A stretch of 64,000 nt of DNA from Mesosutterella faecium (GTDB taxonomy: Bacteria; Pseudomonadota; Gammaproteobacteria; Burkholderiales; Burkholderiaceae_F), in assembly GCF_022809315.2 (NCBI RefSeq), contig NZ_JAKZJU020000001.1, positions 1,302,001-1,366,000 of the forward strand, read 5' to 3'. Made by a program: the position numbers and the translations under genes. Of this stretch, positions 18,073-26,091 are shown piece by piece. Below the pieces are notes generated by a model. The model saw only the letters and a program-made list of their open reading frames with translations. It was not told the origin of the DNA and ran no database searches. Numbering within the stretch: position 1 is the stretch's first letter; each line of letters starts with the position of its first letter.

Positions 18073-18471
18073 TCAGATCCAGAGAAAGCGGACGTCCCGG
18101 CGGATTTCGGGCGAGAGCGCGCGGCTTACCGGGCAGGAGGCGACCATTTTTTCAATGACGCCGCGCTTTTCGGCCGGGCAGCAGCCCGCGGGCATCGAAA
18201 TCACGGCGGTGATCGAGGCGATGCGCGGGCCGTCGGCCATCTCGCAGGTGAGGGCGGCCGAGGCCCCTTTCGGGTCCAGGCCGAGGGACCCGGCGGCATA
18301 GGCCGCCGTCGTGAGCATGCAGCCGCAGAGCGCCGAGAGCAGCCCCTCCACGGGGTTCATCGATTCGCCGAGCCCCTCGGGCGCGGGCTGGTCGAAAACG
18401 AGCTCGGTGCCGGTGCGCCCGCAGCGCGCCTCGACTCTCTTGTTTCCAACATACTGTGCAGTGATTTCCAT
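18073..18471 (-). CDS. OsmC/Ohr-family protein
   Basis: 132 residues. The fold and cysteine pattern fit OsmC-type thiol peroxidases: ALCGCML (C49, C51) and ASCPVSRAL (C113), with NPVEGLLSAL before the first cysteine. The family reduces organic hydroperoxides. This member belongs to the short YhfA-like branch, where peroxidase activity is less certain. It is the first gene of the osmC-crcB-DUF190 group. A TATAAA-like -10 lies about 80 bp upstream on the minus strand. Confidence 0.85.
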   Translation of the reverse strand: MEITAQYVGNKRVEARCGRTGTELVFDQPAPEGLGESMNPVEGLLSALCGCMLTTAAYAAGSLGLDPKGASAALTCEMADGPRIASITAVISMPAGCCPAEKRGVIEKMVASCPVSRALSPEIRRDVRFLWI

Positions 18472-18662
18472 GAGCGGTGCTCCTTGCTTTGATGGGTTTC
18501 CGGCCGGGGGCGAGGGGCGGCGGCGCGCTCCGGGCGTTTTTATAATGCCCGGGGGAAAAGAAGCGCCCCCGGGCTCCCGCTCCCCCCGCGGCTTGGTCCC
18601 TCAAGCATAAGCCCCGGAGAGCGGACCGGGAGGGAATTCTCCGACTGACAGAGGGCAGGAAT

Positions 18663-19832
18663 ATGGAAGAAAAGAACGAAGGAAAAGCGCCTGTGTTCGA
18701 CTGTGTCCTGGTGCGCGGGGGGCAGGATGCCTCGCCGGATCTCAGGGCCTGGCGGGAGGCGCTCCCGCAGGCGGGGCTGCTCGCGGACGAGGCCTCAGCC
18801 GCGGAGCTTGAAAGCGCGCGGCTCTCGGACGGGTTCCTGGAGCTGGGGGGCAGGCTTTACAGCTCGGTCGTCCTCGCTGGCCTGCGGCGCATTTCCGCCT
18901 CTCTTCTCGACACTCTCACCGCCTTCATCCTGATGGGCGGCAGGCTTGCGGCCTCGGGCCCCGCCTTTTCGGGCCCCGAGGCCGTCACCGGCCGGGAGGG
19001 CCGAAGCGAAGGGGCTGTCCGCTCGCAGCTTCGGACGCTCGAGCGCTATACGAGCCGCACCGAGCCGGACGACGTGATCGATGCGGCGCTCGCGCTGCAG
19101 GCGCTGCCGGGCGTGCGCTCCGGGCGGCCCGCGCTTCGCGGCCCAGGGCCCCTGCCCGAGCGGGCGGTCTTCCGCTCCCGGGGAGCGGGGCCTGCGAGAT
19201 GGAGCCTCGAGCTCGAGGCTCCGCGCGGGTTCGAGGGTCGGCTCGCGCTTCCCTGCCCCGCCTCGAGGCTTGCCTGGGCCGCCGAAGGCGGCGCGGCCTG
19301 CGAGGCGGGCTCCGCCGCCGGCCCGGTCCTCGAGGTCGCCCTGGCCCCCGGGTTCAAGGGCAGGCTCGAAGTCGAGGAGGGGCTGCCGCCCGCGGCCTAT
19401 CCGATGAGAGCCGGGGCCTCGCCCTGGTTTGCGGAGGAGCCCGGGGCGCTGCCGCGCGCGCTTCGAAGCGACCGCGACTGGGCCGAGTGCAGCTCCGGGG
19501 AGCCGAAAGGCGGGGAGCCTCGCCTCCTGCGCTTTCGCCTTGCCTTTGCCGATGCCGACGTCCCCGCGGTTCCCGAGGGCGGCACCCTGCGGGCGGACCT
19601 TTCGGCCTCCGAGGGCGGGATCGCGGTGCTGCTCAACGGCGTGAGGCTCCTTCCCGCGGAGGGCTCGGGAAGGCTTTTCACTGTGCCGCTGCGGCTTTTT
19701 GCGCAGAGCAACGAGCTCGTCATCGAGGCCCGCCCGGAAAAAGGCGGCGAGGGGGCGGGGCCCTTTGCCGAGCCGCTCTGGCAGGTCTATCCCGAGTCCG
19801 ACCTCGCCTGCCTCGCGCTCAAGGCGCTCTGA
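18663..19832 (+). CDS. glycoside-hydrolase-like protein apparently lacking a catalytic domain
   Basis: 389 residues, very GC-rich. Residues 10-105 resemble the Rossmann-like domain found in GH106-type and related large glycosidases: FDCVLVRGG, DGFLELGGRLYSSVVL, then RRISASLLDTLTAFILMGGRL. Residues about 310-385 resemble a beta-sandwich (galactose-binding-like) domain with VLLNGVRL and LFAQSNELVIEARP. Glycosidases of this type have a TIM-barrel before these parts; none is encoded here or just upstream. It may be a degenerate remnant or a binding protein. No signal peptide. It is divergent from osmC. Confidence 0.4.
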   Translation: MEEKNEGKAPVFDCVLVRGGQDASPDLRAWREALPQAGLLADEASAAELESARLSDGFLELGGRLYSSVVLAGLRRISASLLDTLTAFILMGGRLAASGPAFSGPEAVTGREGRSEGAVRSQLRTLERYTSRTEPDDVIDAALALQALPGVRSGRPALRGPGPLPERAVFRSRGAGPARWSLELEAPRGFEGRLALPCPASRLAWAAEGGAACEAGSAAGPVLEVALAPGFKGRLEVEEGLPPAAYPMRAGASPWFAEEPGALPRALRSDRDWAECSSGEPKGGEPRLLRFRLAFADADVPAVPEGGTLRADLSASEGGIAVLLNGVRLLPAEGSGRLFTVPLRLFAQSNELVIEARPEKGGEGAGPFAEPLWQVYPESDLACLALKAL

Positions 19833-19873
19833 AGGCGGGCCGAAAGGGGGCCTTTACGGTCCGCCTCCGGGAG

Positions 19874-19920
19874 ATAAAAAAATGCCCCCGGCTCCTCCTA
19901 GAAAGAAAGGAGCCGGGGGC
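19874..19920 (-). terminator. strong terminator of the Tat flavoprotein gene
   Basis: A 13-bp stem GCCCCCGGCTCCT/AGGAGCCGGGGGC (19884-19896 with 19908-19920) is followed on the minus strand by ATTTTTTT. The plus strand has no T-run after it, so it works mainly for the minus-strand gene that stops at 19976. Confidence 0.88.
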
Positions 19921-19975
19921 GAGTGCCCGCCCATTTCGGGGCGGGCTTTAGGAGAGATTCTTTTTCTTCAGCGCA

Positions 19976-21526
19976 TCAGGCCTTCGCGAGGTTTTCGCCC
20001 GCGACCATGCCGAAGGTGAGGGCGTCCAGGACCGCCACCGTGCCCAGGCGCGAGGCGCCGTGCACGCCGCCCGTGATCTCGCCGCCCGCATAGAGGCCGG
20101 GGATCGGCTTGTGGGTCTTCGAGGAGATCACCTGCGCCTCCGGGTTGATGAGCAGGCCGCCCATCGTGTGGTGGATCTTCGGGGCCACCTCAACGCCGTA
20201 GAACGGGGGCTTGGAGATCGTGAGCCCGTTGTTGAACTTGAGGATTCGGTGGAAGTCCTTGTCTTCGCCTTCCTTCACGAACTGGTTGAAGCGCTTCACC
20301 TCGGCGAGGAACGCGTCCTTCTTGATGCCGAAGTGATCGGCGATCTCTTCGAGCGTGTTGGCGACGAACACCGTCTTCGCAGCAAGCGGCGCTTTCACGA
20401 ACGAGGGGTTGATCGCCTTCACGATCGAGTCGTCGCAGATGGCGATCGGGTAGTTCTTGTCCTTGCCGATCACCTTGAGCTCGGCGTCAGTCTTGATCTT
20501 GCGGCCGGCGTGCTCGTCCATGAAGCGCTTGCCGGTCTTCTTGTTCACGACCATGCCGAGGTCCATGCAGGCGTGGTTCGTGAAGTTCACCGTGACGCCG
20601 AAGCCGTCCTCGTGCGGATTGCAGTAGGGCAGGAACTGCAGCCAGGAGATCTGCAGCGGGGTCGCGCCGATTTCAAGAGCCTTGAGCAGCACCCCGGCAG
20701 TCGCGCCCGGCTGGTTCGTGGAGTCGGTGGAGGGGACGACGCGCGGATCCTGCACCTGGCGGAACCAGATGTCGCGCGAGAAGCCGCCCGCGGCGAGCAT
20801 CACGCCCTTGCGGGCCTTGTAGACGCGGCGGTGTCCGGTCTTGTTCTCCACGTCGTCGGAGGCGAGCTTGCGGTTGAACCGATAGCCTTCGCGGCAGACG
20901 ACGCCCGTGACGCGGCCGTCCTTGTCGAGCACGAAGTCGTCGAACTTCGTGCGGGTCTTCATCACGCAGTTCTTCATCTTCGAGAGCGTTTCGTACATCG
21001 GGACGATGTAGCCCGAGCCCGAGCCCGCCTTGATCTCGTAGGAGCGGGGCACGGAGTGTCCGCCTTCAAAGAGCATCTTGTTCGGAACGAACTCCGCGCC
21101 GCAGTCGGTCACGAACTTCACCGTGTCGTTGCCGCGGCGGTAGAGCACGTCGAGCAGCTCCGTGTGGTTGATCCCGAGGCCGTCCTTCAGGCAGTCGGCG
21201 ATGAACAGCTCCTCGCTGTCCTTGATGCCCTGGGCCTTCTGGACCGGGTTCACCGGGCAGGCCATGTTGCCGCCGCAGATGGCGGAGTTGCCGCCGAAGA
21301 CCCCCATCTTCTCGATCATGAGGACCTTGAGCCCGGCCTTGGCGACCTTGTAGGCGCAGGCCATGCCGGCGAAGCCGGAACCCACGACGATCACGTCGTA
21401 CTCGCCGTCGAACTTGACGGACTTGTCGTTTTCAGAGGCGTGAGCGGCGGCCGGGGCGATCGCGGCGGCGGCAGCGGCGGTGCCGGCCTTCAGCAGGCTG
21501 CGGCGGGAGGTTTCAAACTGAGCCAT
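19976..21526 (-). CDS. Tat-exported FAD-dependent fumarate-reductase-family protein
   Basis: 516 residues. A twin-arginine signal SRRSLLK (7-13) and an Ala-rich h-region end at an AHA cleavage site near 30. The FAD-binding GSGFAG motif is at 49-54. Residues matching the fumarate/urocanate reductase active site are visible: KKTGKRFMDE, HHTMGG, and the terminal GGVHGASRLG with the FAD- and substrate-binding Arg. No CxxCH haem site is present, so electrons must come from a separate cytochrome. The substrate may be fumarate, urocanate or another unsaturated acid. Lineages with many paralogues of this family respire varied electron acceptors. Confidence 0.88.
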   Translation of the reverse strand: MAQFETSRRSLLKAGTAAAAAAIAPAAAHASENDKSVKFDGEYDVIVVGSGFAGMACAYKVAKAGLKVLMIEKMGVFGGNSAICGGNMACPVNPVQKAQGIKDSEELFIADCLKDGLGINHTELLDVLYRRGNDTVKFVTDCGAEFVPNKMLFEGGHSVPRSYEIKAGSGSGYIVPMYETLSKMKNCVMKTRTKFDDFVLDKDGRVTGVVCREGYRFNRKLASDDVENKTGHRRVYKARKGVMLAAGGFSRDIWFRQVQDPRVVPSTDSTNQPGATAGVLLKALEIGATPLQISWLQFLPYCNPHEDGFGVTVNFTNHACMDLGMVVNKKTGKRFMDEHAGRKIKTDAELKVIGKDKNYPIAICDDSIVKAINPSFVKAPLAAKTVFVANTLEEIADHFGIKKDAFLAEVKRFNQFVKEGEDKDFHRILKFNNGLTISKPPFYGVEVAPKIHHTMGGLLINPEAQVISSKTHKPIPGLYAGGEITGGVHGASRLGTVAVLDALTFGMVAGENLAKA

Positions 21527-21604
21527 TTTCCATTCTCTCCTGGTTTGTACGGTTCCACGCGGGGAGGCGTTCTCAGGCGCTCAACCGTGTGCAGAAAGAA
21601 ATAT

Positions 21605-21653
21605 AGGACTAAAGTCTCATGAAAGCAAGACCAAAGTCCTAGTTCGTTGGTCT
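21605..21653. promoter_or_regulatory. nested inverted repeats upstream of the Tat flavoprotein
   Basis: AGGACTAAAGTCT (21605-21617) and AGACCAAAGTCCT (21628-21640) form an imperfect 13-bp inverted repeat, and each arm is nearly palindromic itself. AGACCAA (21628-21634) pairs again with TTGGTCT (21647-21653). The group lies 79-127 bp upstream of the flavoprotein start and looks like a multi-site operator. Confidence 0.5.
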
Positions 21654-21739
21654 TAATCAGCCAGAAACGGGCTGCAAGTCTCCCAGCCTGTTGAATATAA
21701 AAGGCTTTTTAAGGTTACTAGGGGAAACACTAAGAAGCG

Positions 21740-22594
21740 TCAGAAGCTGACGTGGTCCGGGTCGAGGCCGGAGAAGCCAGACGGGGGCAGGGCGTCGATC
21801 GCGTGCATTTCCGCCATCGAGAGCGTGAAGTCGAAGATCTTCGCGTTTTCCTCGAGATGGGCGGCGTTCACGCTCTTCACGATCGGGGGGACGCCGTGCT
21901 CAAGGCTCCAGCGCAGGCACACCTGGGCCACCGTGCGGCGGTGCTCCCGGGCGATCCGGGCGAGCACCGGGTTGGCAAGCAGCGCTCCCCGTCCGAGCGG
22001 GGCCCAGCCGAGCACTCCGATGCCCTGCGCGCGGCAGAAGCGCAGCGCGGAAAGCTGCATGTAGCCGGGGTGGAACTCGATCGAGTTCACCATCGGGCGG
22101 ATCCTCGCCCGGGCCAGCAGCGGCACCAGGTGGTGCGGCATGAAGTTCGACACCCCGATCGCACGCACGGTCCCCTTCGCATAGAGCTCTTCAAGGGCGC
22201 GCCAGGTGCCGTAGTTGAGCGCCTGCCAGGTGGTGGTCTCGCCGTGGATCGCGGGCCAGTGGATGAGGTAGAGGTCGAGATAGTCGGTGCCGAGCCGCTC
22301 GAGGCTTCTCTCGCAGGCTTCGAGCGTCGAGCTGTAGCCGCGGTCCGTGTTCCAGACCTTGTCGGTGATGAAGAGCTCGCGCCGGGGCACGCCGCTCGCG
22401 CGGATCGCCTCGCGGATCCCCTGCTCGTTCGCGTAGATCGAGGCCGTGTCGATGTGCCTGTAGCCCAGCCTGAGCGCCGCGGCGAGCGATTCAGACAGTC
22501 TCTCGTCCTCCGGAATCTGCCAGGTGCCGAATCCGAGGCAGGGGATCTGCACTCTGTTTTCGAGCGTAAGGGTGTCGCGGGGGCTTTTGAGCAT
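21740..22594 (-). CDS. aldo/keto reductase
   Basis: 284 residues, an NADPH-dependent TIM-barrel oxidoreductase. The complete catalytic tetrad is readable: D49 and Y54 in HIDTASIYANE, K79 in ITDKVW, and H112 in YLIHWP. The C-terminal NADPH-binding stretch PPIVKSVNAAHLEEN replaces the usual IPKS block. It resembles the 2,5-diketo-gluconate reductase branch. The physiological substrate is unknown. It is upstream of the Tat flavoprotein on the same strand, but 213 bp and an operator-like region separate them. Confidence 0.9.
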   Translation of the reverse strand: MLKSPRDTLTLENRVQIPCLGFGTWQIPEDERLSESLAAALRLGYRHIDTASIYANEQGIREAIRASGVPRRELFITDKVWNTDRGYSSTLEACERSLERLGTDYLDLYLIHWPAIHGETTTWQALNYGTWRALEELYAKGTVRAIGVSNFMPHHLVPLLARARIRPMVNSIEFHPGYMQLSALRFCRAQGIGVLGWAPLGRGALLANPVLARIAREHRRTVAQVCLRWSLEHGVPPIVKSVNAAHLEENAKIFDFTLSMAEMHAIDALPPSGFSGLDPDHVSF

Positions 22595-22754
22595 GGGCCT
22601 TATCGTTGATAATGGGGCAGGGCGCAGCTCCGGCCGGGCGAAGCGCCCGGTTTCATGCGCATGAAGCGTATTTTAGCGGCGAAGCGGGAAAATGAAAGGC
22701 GGGCCGGGCGGCTCCGGCCGCGAAACAGTCAAAAGAGTCGGAGGGGCGGAGTCG

Positions 22755-23699
22755 ATGGAAGGAGAGATGGTTTTCTGGCTGGCGGTCTCGGCCGCGGCGG
22801 CGGCAGCAGCGGCGGCGTTTCTCGCGCTCCGGGCGGCGGGGATCCTTCGGGGGGCGGCCCGGGCCGAGGCGCGCCGGCCTTCCCGCCTCAGGAAGGCGGC
22901 CGGGCGCCGGACAGGCCGCGCCGCGCGCGGGGGCTGCGCTCCTGCTGCCCGCGCCCCCGTCCCGGTGCAGGCCGCCTCGCCCGTCCTCGTGGGCTTCCGG
23001 GCTCCGGGCCGCAGCCTGCCCTTTCTCCTTGTCTCCCCCGTGAGGGACTGCGAGAGGCGCTTTTTCCTCGAGACTACCGCCGCCTTCCCGGCCTTCGAGG
23101 TGCCGTTTGCGGCGGCGCTGCGGCTGCCGGGGGAGCCCGGCCCCGGCGGCCTTTTCCCCGCGCTTTTCGAGCTCGCGGCCGATCCCCTTCAGGGCCCGCA
23201 GCTTGCCGAAGCGGCCCTGCCCGAGGCTTTGGGCTACGGCTCACGGGGGCTTCCCATGGGATCGGCCCGAGGCCTCGCCGACCGGCTGGCCTATGACGCG
23301 GCCGGGGCGCTTCTCGCGCTCGCGCGCGCCCCATGGCAGCCTCTGGCGCTGCGGCGCGCCTCGCAGCTCTCCCGCGAGGCGCTCTCTTCCGGGGCTCAGG
23401 CCTCAGGCGGAATGTCCTGCGTCCTTCGCGGCCTCGCCGATTCCGGCTCGGGCGCCGGAGAAGGCGGGGCCTCTTCCGCCCGGTCCCCCGAAGGGCGAGC
23501 CTTCCTTTTGCGGGCGGTCAGCGTCCTGGAGCGCTCGCCCGGGGCGGACTGCCCGAAGCCCCTTCTGCCGCTGCTGGACGCCGCGCTGCACGCTCTTTCG
23601 GAGCGTCCGCGCTTTGCCGTGCGGCTTGACGCCGCGGGGCGGGTGTCCGCGCTTTACCGGTTCGATGCGTCGGCCGGGGAGGGCGGGGACGCCCCCTAG
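22755..23699 (+). CDS. membrane-anchored protein of unknown function
   Basis: 314 residues from the ATG at 22755, with GGAGGGGCGGAG directly before it; a second ATG at 22767 is also possible. One membrane segment near the N-terminus (about 6-27) is followed by a basic, Arg/Ala-rich linker and a soluble domain. A motif PVRDCERRFFLETTAAFPAFEV (starting near residue 93) stands out, with hydrophobic helices after it. I do not recognise the family. Third-position G+C is extreme even for this window. It is followed by the helicase gene after about 100 bp. Confidence 0.55.
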   Translation: MEGEMVFWLAVSAAAAAAAAAFLALRAAGILRGAARAEARRPSRLRKAAGRRTGRAARGGCAPAARAPVPVQAASPVLVGFRAPGRSLPFLLVSPVRDCERRFFLETTAAFPAFEVPFAAALRLPGEPGPGGLFPALFELAADPLQGPQLAEAALPEALGYGSRGLPMGSARGLADRLAYDAAGALLALARAPWQPLALRRASQLSREALSSGAQASGGMSCVLRGLADSGSGAGEGGASSARSPEGRAFLLRAVSVLERSPGADCPKPLLPLLDAALHALSERPRFAVRLDAAGRVSALYRFDASAGEGGDAP

Positions 23700-23802
23700 C
23701 GCTTAAAATCAGGACAGCCGGCCCGCGCCCCGGGCACTTGGAAGGCGCGCTCCGGCTTTTGTTTTTCCGTCGACTCTATTTTTGTCAGGACGCTCGCGCC
23801 TC

Positions 23803-25974
23803 ATGCTGCCAGAAACGCTCAGCCCCGCCCAGCGGGAAGCCGTCGAGACCACCGAGGGGCCGGTCTGCGTGATTGCGGGCCCCGGCGCGGGAAAGACCCG
23901 CACGCTCACGCACCGCTACGTCTACCTCGTGCGCGACCTGGGCGTGAACCCCCAGAACATCCTCTGCGTCACCTTCACCAACAAGGCCGCGCAGGAAATG
24001 AAGGCCCGCATCCGCGCGATGACCGGGGACCTCGACCTCGGGCAGATCTGCACCTTCCACGCCTTCTGCGTGCGCTTCCTGCGCGACGAGGGCTACGCGG
24101 TCGGCATTCCGAAGGATTTCGTCGTGATCGACGAGGACGACGAGGCGGACCTGCTCGCCGAGGTCTACGAGACTTTCGCCATTCCGGGCAATCTCCTCAA
24201 GTTCTCCGCCGCGATGGACGTGATCGGAAACTTCAAGGACGACTCGAACTACGTGAAGGACCTGGTCGCGACTTCGCCCGAGGCGCTGCGCGCCAGGGCC
24301 CTGTCCAGTCCCGACATTTCAAAGAAGGTCTTCTACGGCTATCTCTGGGCCGAGCGGAAAATCTTCGGGTTCGACTTCGACGACGTCATCTGGACCACGT
24401 TCTACATCCTCGACCATTTCGAATCCGTGCGCAGGCGCTGGCAGGAGCGGCTGCAGTACATCATGGTCGACGAGTACCAGGACGTGAGCAACGATCAGGC
24501 CGCGCTCGCGAACCTGCTCTCGGAGGTGAACAAGAACCTCTTTGTCGTGGGAGACCCCGACCAGACGATCTACACCTGGCGCGGCTCTTCGCCCTCGATC
24601 ATGCTGCGCTTTCCGAAGAGCCACCCGCACTGCAGGACGGTGCGGCTGCTCGAGAACTACCGCTCGCTGCCTTCGATCGTGCTCGCGGCCAACTCCCTGA
24701 TCGTGCACAACCGCGACCGCTTTCCGGTCGCGGGCCGTCCGGTGCGCTCCGACAGCGATCCCGCGCGCCCGACCCGCGTGGTCTACGACGGCGAGAAGAC
24801 CGAAAAGGAGGCTCTCGCCTGGCTCGTGAAGTCGCTCGGCTACCTGCACGGCCGGGGCCGCGGCTGGGAGGAGTTCGCGGTGCTCTACCGCACGCGCCAG
24901 AGCTCGCGCGCGGTCGAGGAGGCGCTCGTAAAGGCGGGGATCCCCTACCGGGTGTGGTCCGGCGTCGCCTTCTACGCCCGCCGCGAGGTGAAGGACGCGC
25001 TTTGCTACGTCCGCATGATGACCCGCGCCGACGACGCCGCATTCATGCGCACCGTGAACGCCCCCAAAAGGGGCTTCGGGCCGAAGAAGGCCGAGGCGCT
25101 CAAGGCCCTTGCCCGCGCCGGGGGCTCGACGCTCTACGAGGCGCTGCTCGCGCACATCGGCGAGAAGCCCTTCGCCACGAAGCCTCTGCGGGCCTATGTC
25201 GAGGCGATGGAAAAGTGCCGCGCCGCCGCCCCGGGCCGCAAGGTCTCCGACGTTTTCAACATGGTCATGGCCGAAAGCGGCTATGAGGCCGCCCTGCAGC
25301 TCTCGGGCGAGGACGAGAGGCTCAACAACATCGCGGAGCTGCGCCAGGCGATCGCGCAGTACGAGTCCGACGCCGACAGCCCCGGCTCGCTCTCGGAGTT
25401 TCTGCAGCGGGCCTCGGTTTTCGCCGAGGACATCGGCGAGCAGAAGGGGCCCGCGATGAAGCTGATGACGATCCACGCCGCGAAGGGGCTTGAGTTTCCC
25501 GTGGTCTACGTCTGGGGCTTTTCGGAAGGAATCCTGCCCAGCGCCCGCACGAGCACGGTCGAGGAGATGGAGGAGGAGCGGCGCGTCGCCTATGTCGCCA
25601 TGACGAGGGCGAAGGACCTGCTCGTGCTCATGCACGCGCAGGGCACCACCGAGGGCAGCGCCTTCCGGTATCCCAGCCGGTTCTTTTTCGAGCTCGACCG
25701 CTCGCAGCTGAAGCTCGTGCGGCCGCTGGCCGAGGGCGAGGAGGAGGCGGCGCGCGAGGCTCTAGCCTACAAGGACCGCTTCCTGACCGGCGAGCCCGAG
25801 AAAAAGACCTGGCTTGCGCCCGGGGACCGCGTCCGCCACAAGGTGTTCGGCGAGGGAGAGGTGCTGCAGGTGGAGAAAAACGGCGCGGTTTCGATCAGGT
25901 TCGAAAAGCTCGCGACGCCCCGCACCCTGATGGCGGGCGCGCCGCTTGAGAAGCTGGACGGGGGCAGGGGCTGA
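23803..25974 (+). CDS. UvrD/Rep/PcrA-type superfamily 1 DNA helicase
   Basis: 723 residues from the ATG at 23803; an in-frame TTG seven codons earlier is weaker. It is a 3'-5' ATP-dependent DNA helicase. The Q-motif region LSPAQREAV leads into Walker A AGPGAGKT (25-32). Later motifs are TFTNKAAQEM, VDEYQDVS (Walker B), VGDPDQTIYTWRG, MTIHAAKGLEFPVVYV and EERRVAYVAMTRAKDLL. A PcrA-like C-terminal Tudor-type domain (GDRVRHKVFGEGEVLQV) is present. Rep and UvrD/PcrA cannot be separated confidently by eye; that C-terminal domain favours the UvrD/PcrA side. Confidence 0.93.
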   Translation: MLPETLSPAQREAVETTEGPVCVIAGPGAGKTRTLTHRYVYLVRDLGVNPQNILCVTFTNKAAQEMKARIRAMTGDLDLGQICTFHAFCVRFLRDEGYAVGIPKDFVVIDEDDEADLLAEVYETFAIPGNLLKFSAAMDVIGNFKDDSNYVKDLVATSPEALRARALSSPDISKKVFYGYLWAERKIFGFDFDDVIWTTFYILDHFESVRRRWQERLQYIMVDEYQDVSNDQAALANLLSEVNKNLFVVGDPDQTIYTWRGSSPSIMLRFPKSHPHCRTVRLLENYRSLPSIVLAANSLIVHNRDRFPVAGRPVRSDSDPARPTRVVYDGEKTEKEALAWLVKSLGYLHGRGRGWEEFAVLYRTRQSSRAVEEALVKAGIPYRVWSGVAFYARREVKDALCYVRMMTRADDAAFMRTVNAPKRGFGPKKAEALKALARAGGSTLYEALLAHIGEKPFATKPLRAYVEAMEKCRAAAPGRKVSDVFNMVMAESGYEAALQLSGEDERLNNIAELRQAIAQYESDADSPGSLSEFLQRASVFAEDIGEQKGPAMKLMTIHAAKGLEFPVVYVWGFSEGILPSARTSTVEEMEEERRVAYVAMTRAKDLLVLMHAQGTTEGSAFRYPSRFFFELDRSQLKLVRPLAEGEEEAAREALAYKDRFLTGEPEKKTWLAPGDRVRHKVFGEGEVLQVEKNGAVSIRFEKLATPRTLMAGAPLEKLDGGRG

Positions 25975-26091
25975 AAGGCCACCCGGAAAGGGGCTCTTCT
26001 TTTCCTCTGGCGCTGGAAAAGGGGGCGGCGCTGTCCCTACAATGGGCTCAGGTTCTTTTCTTTCATTTCCATGAAAAAGGAGGGCAGGCCC

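Noticed and set aside
18472..18662. Fluoride riboswitch ahead of osmC-crcB
   Set aside because: The conserved core could not be found by eye; a short CGGGC/GCCCG hairpin around the TATAAA sequence is not sufficient.
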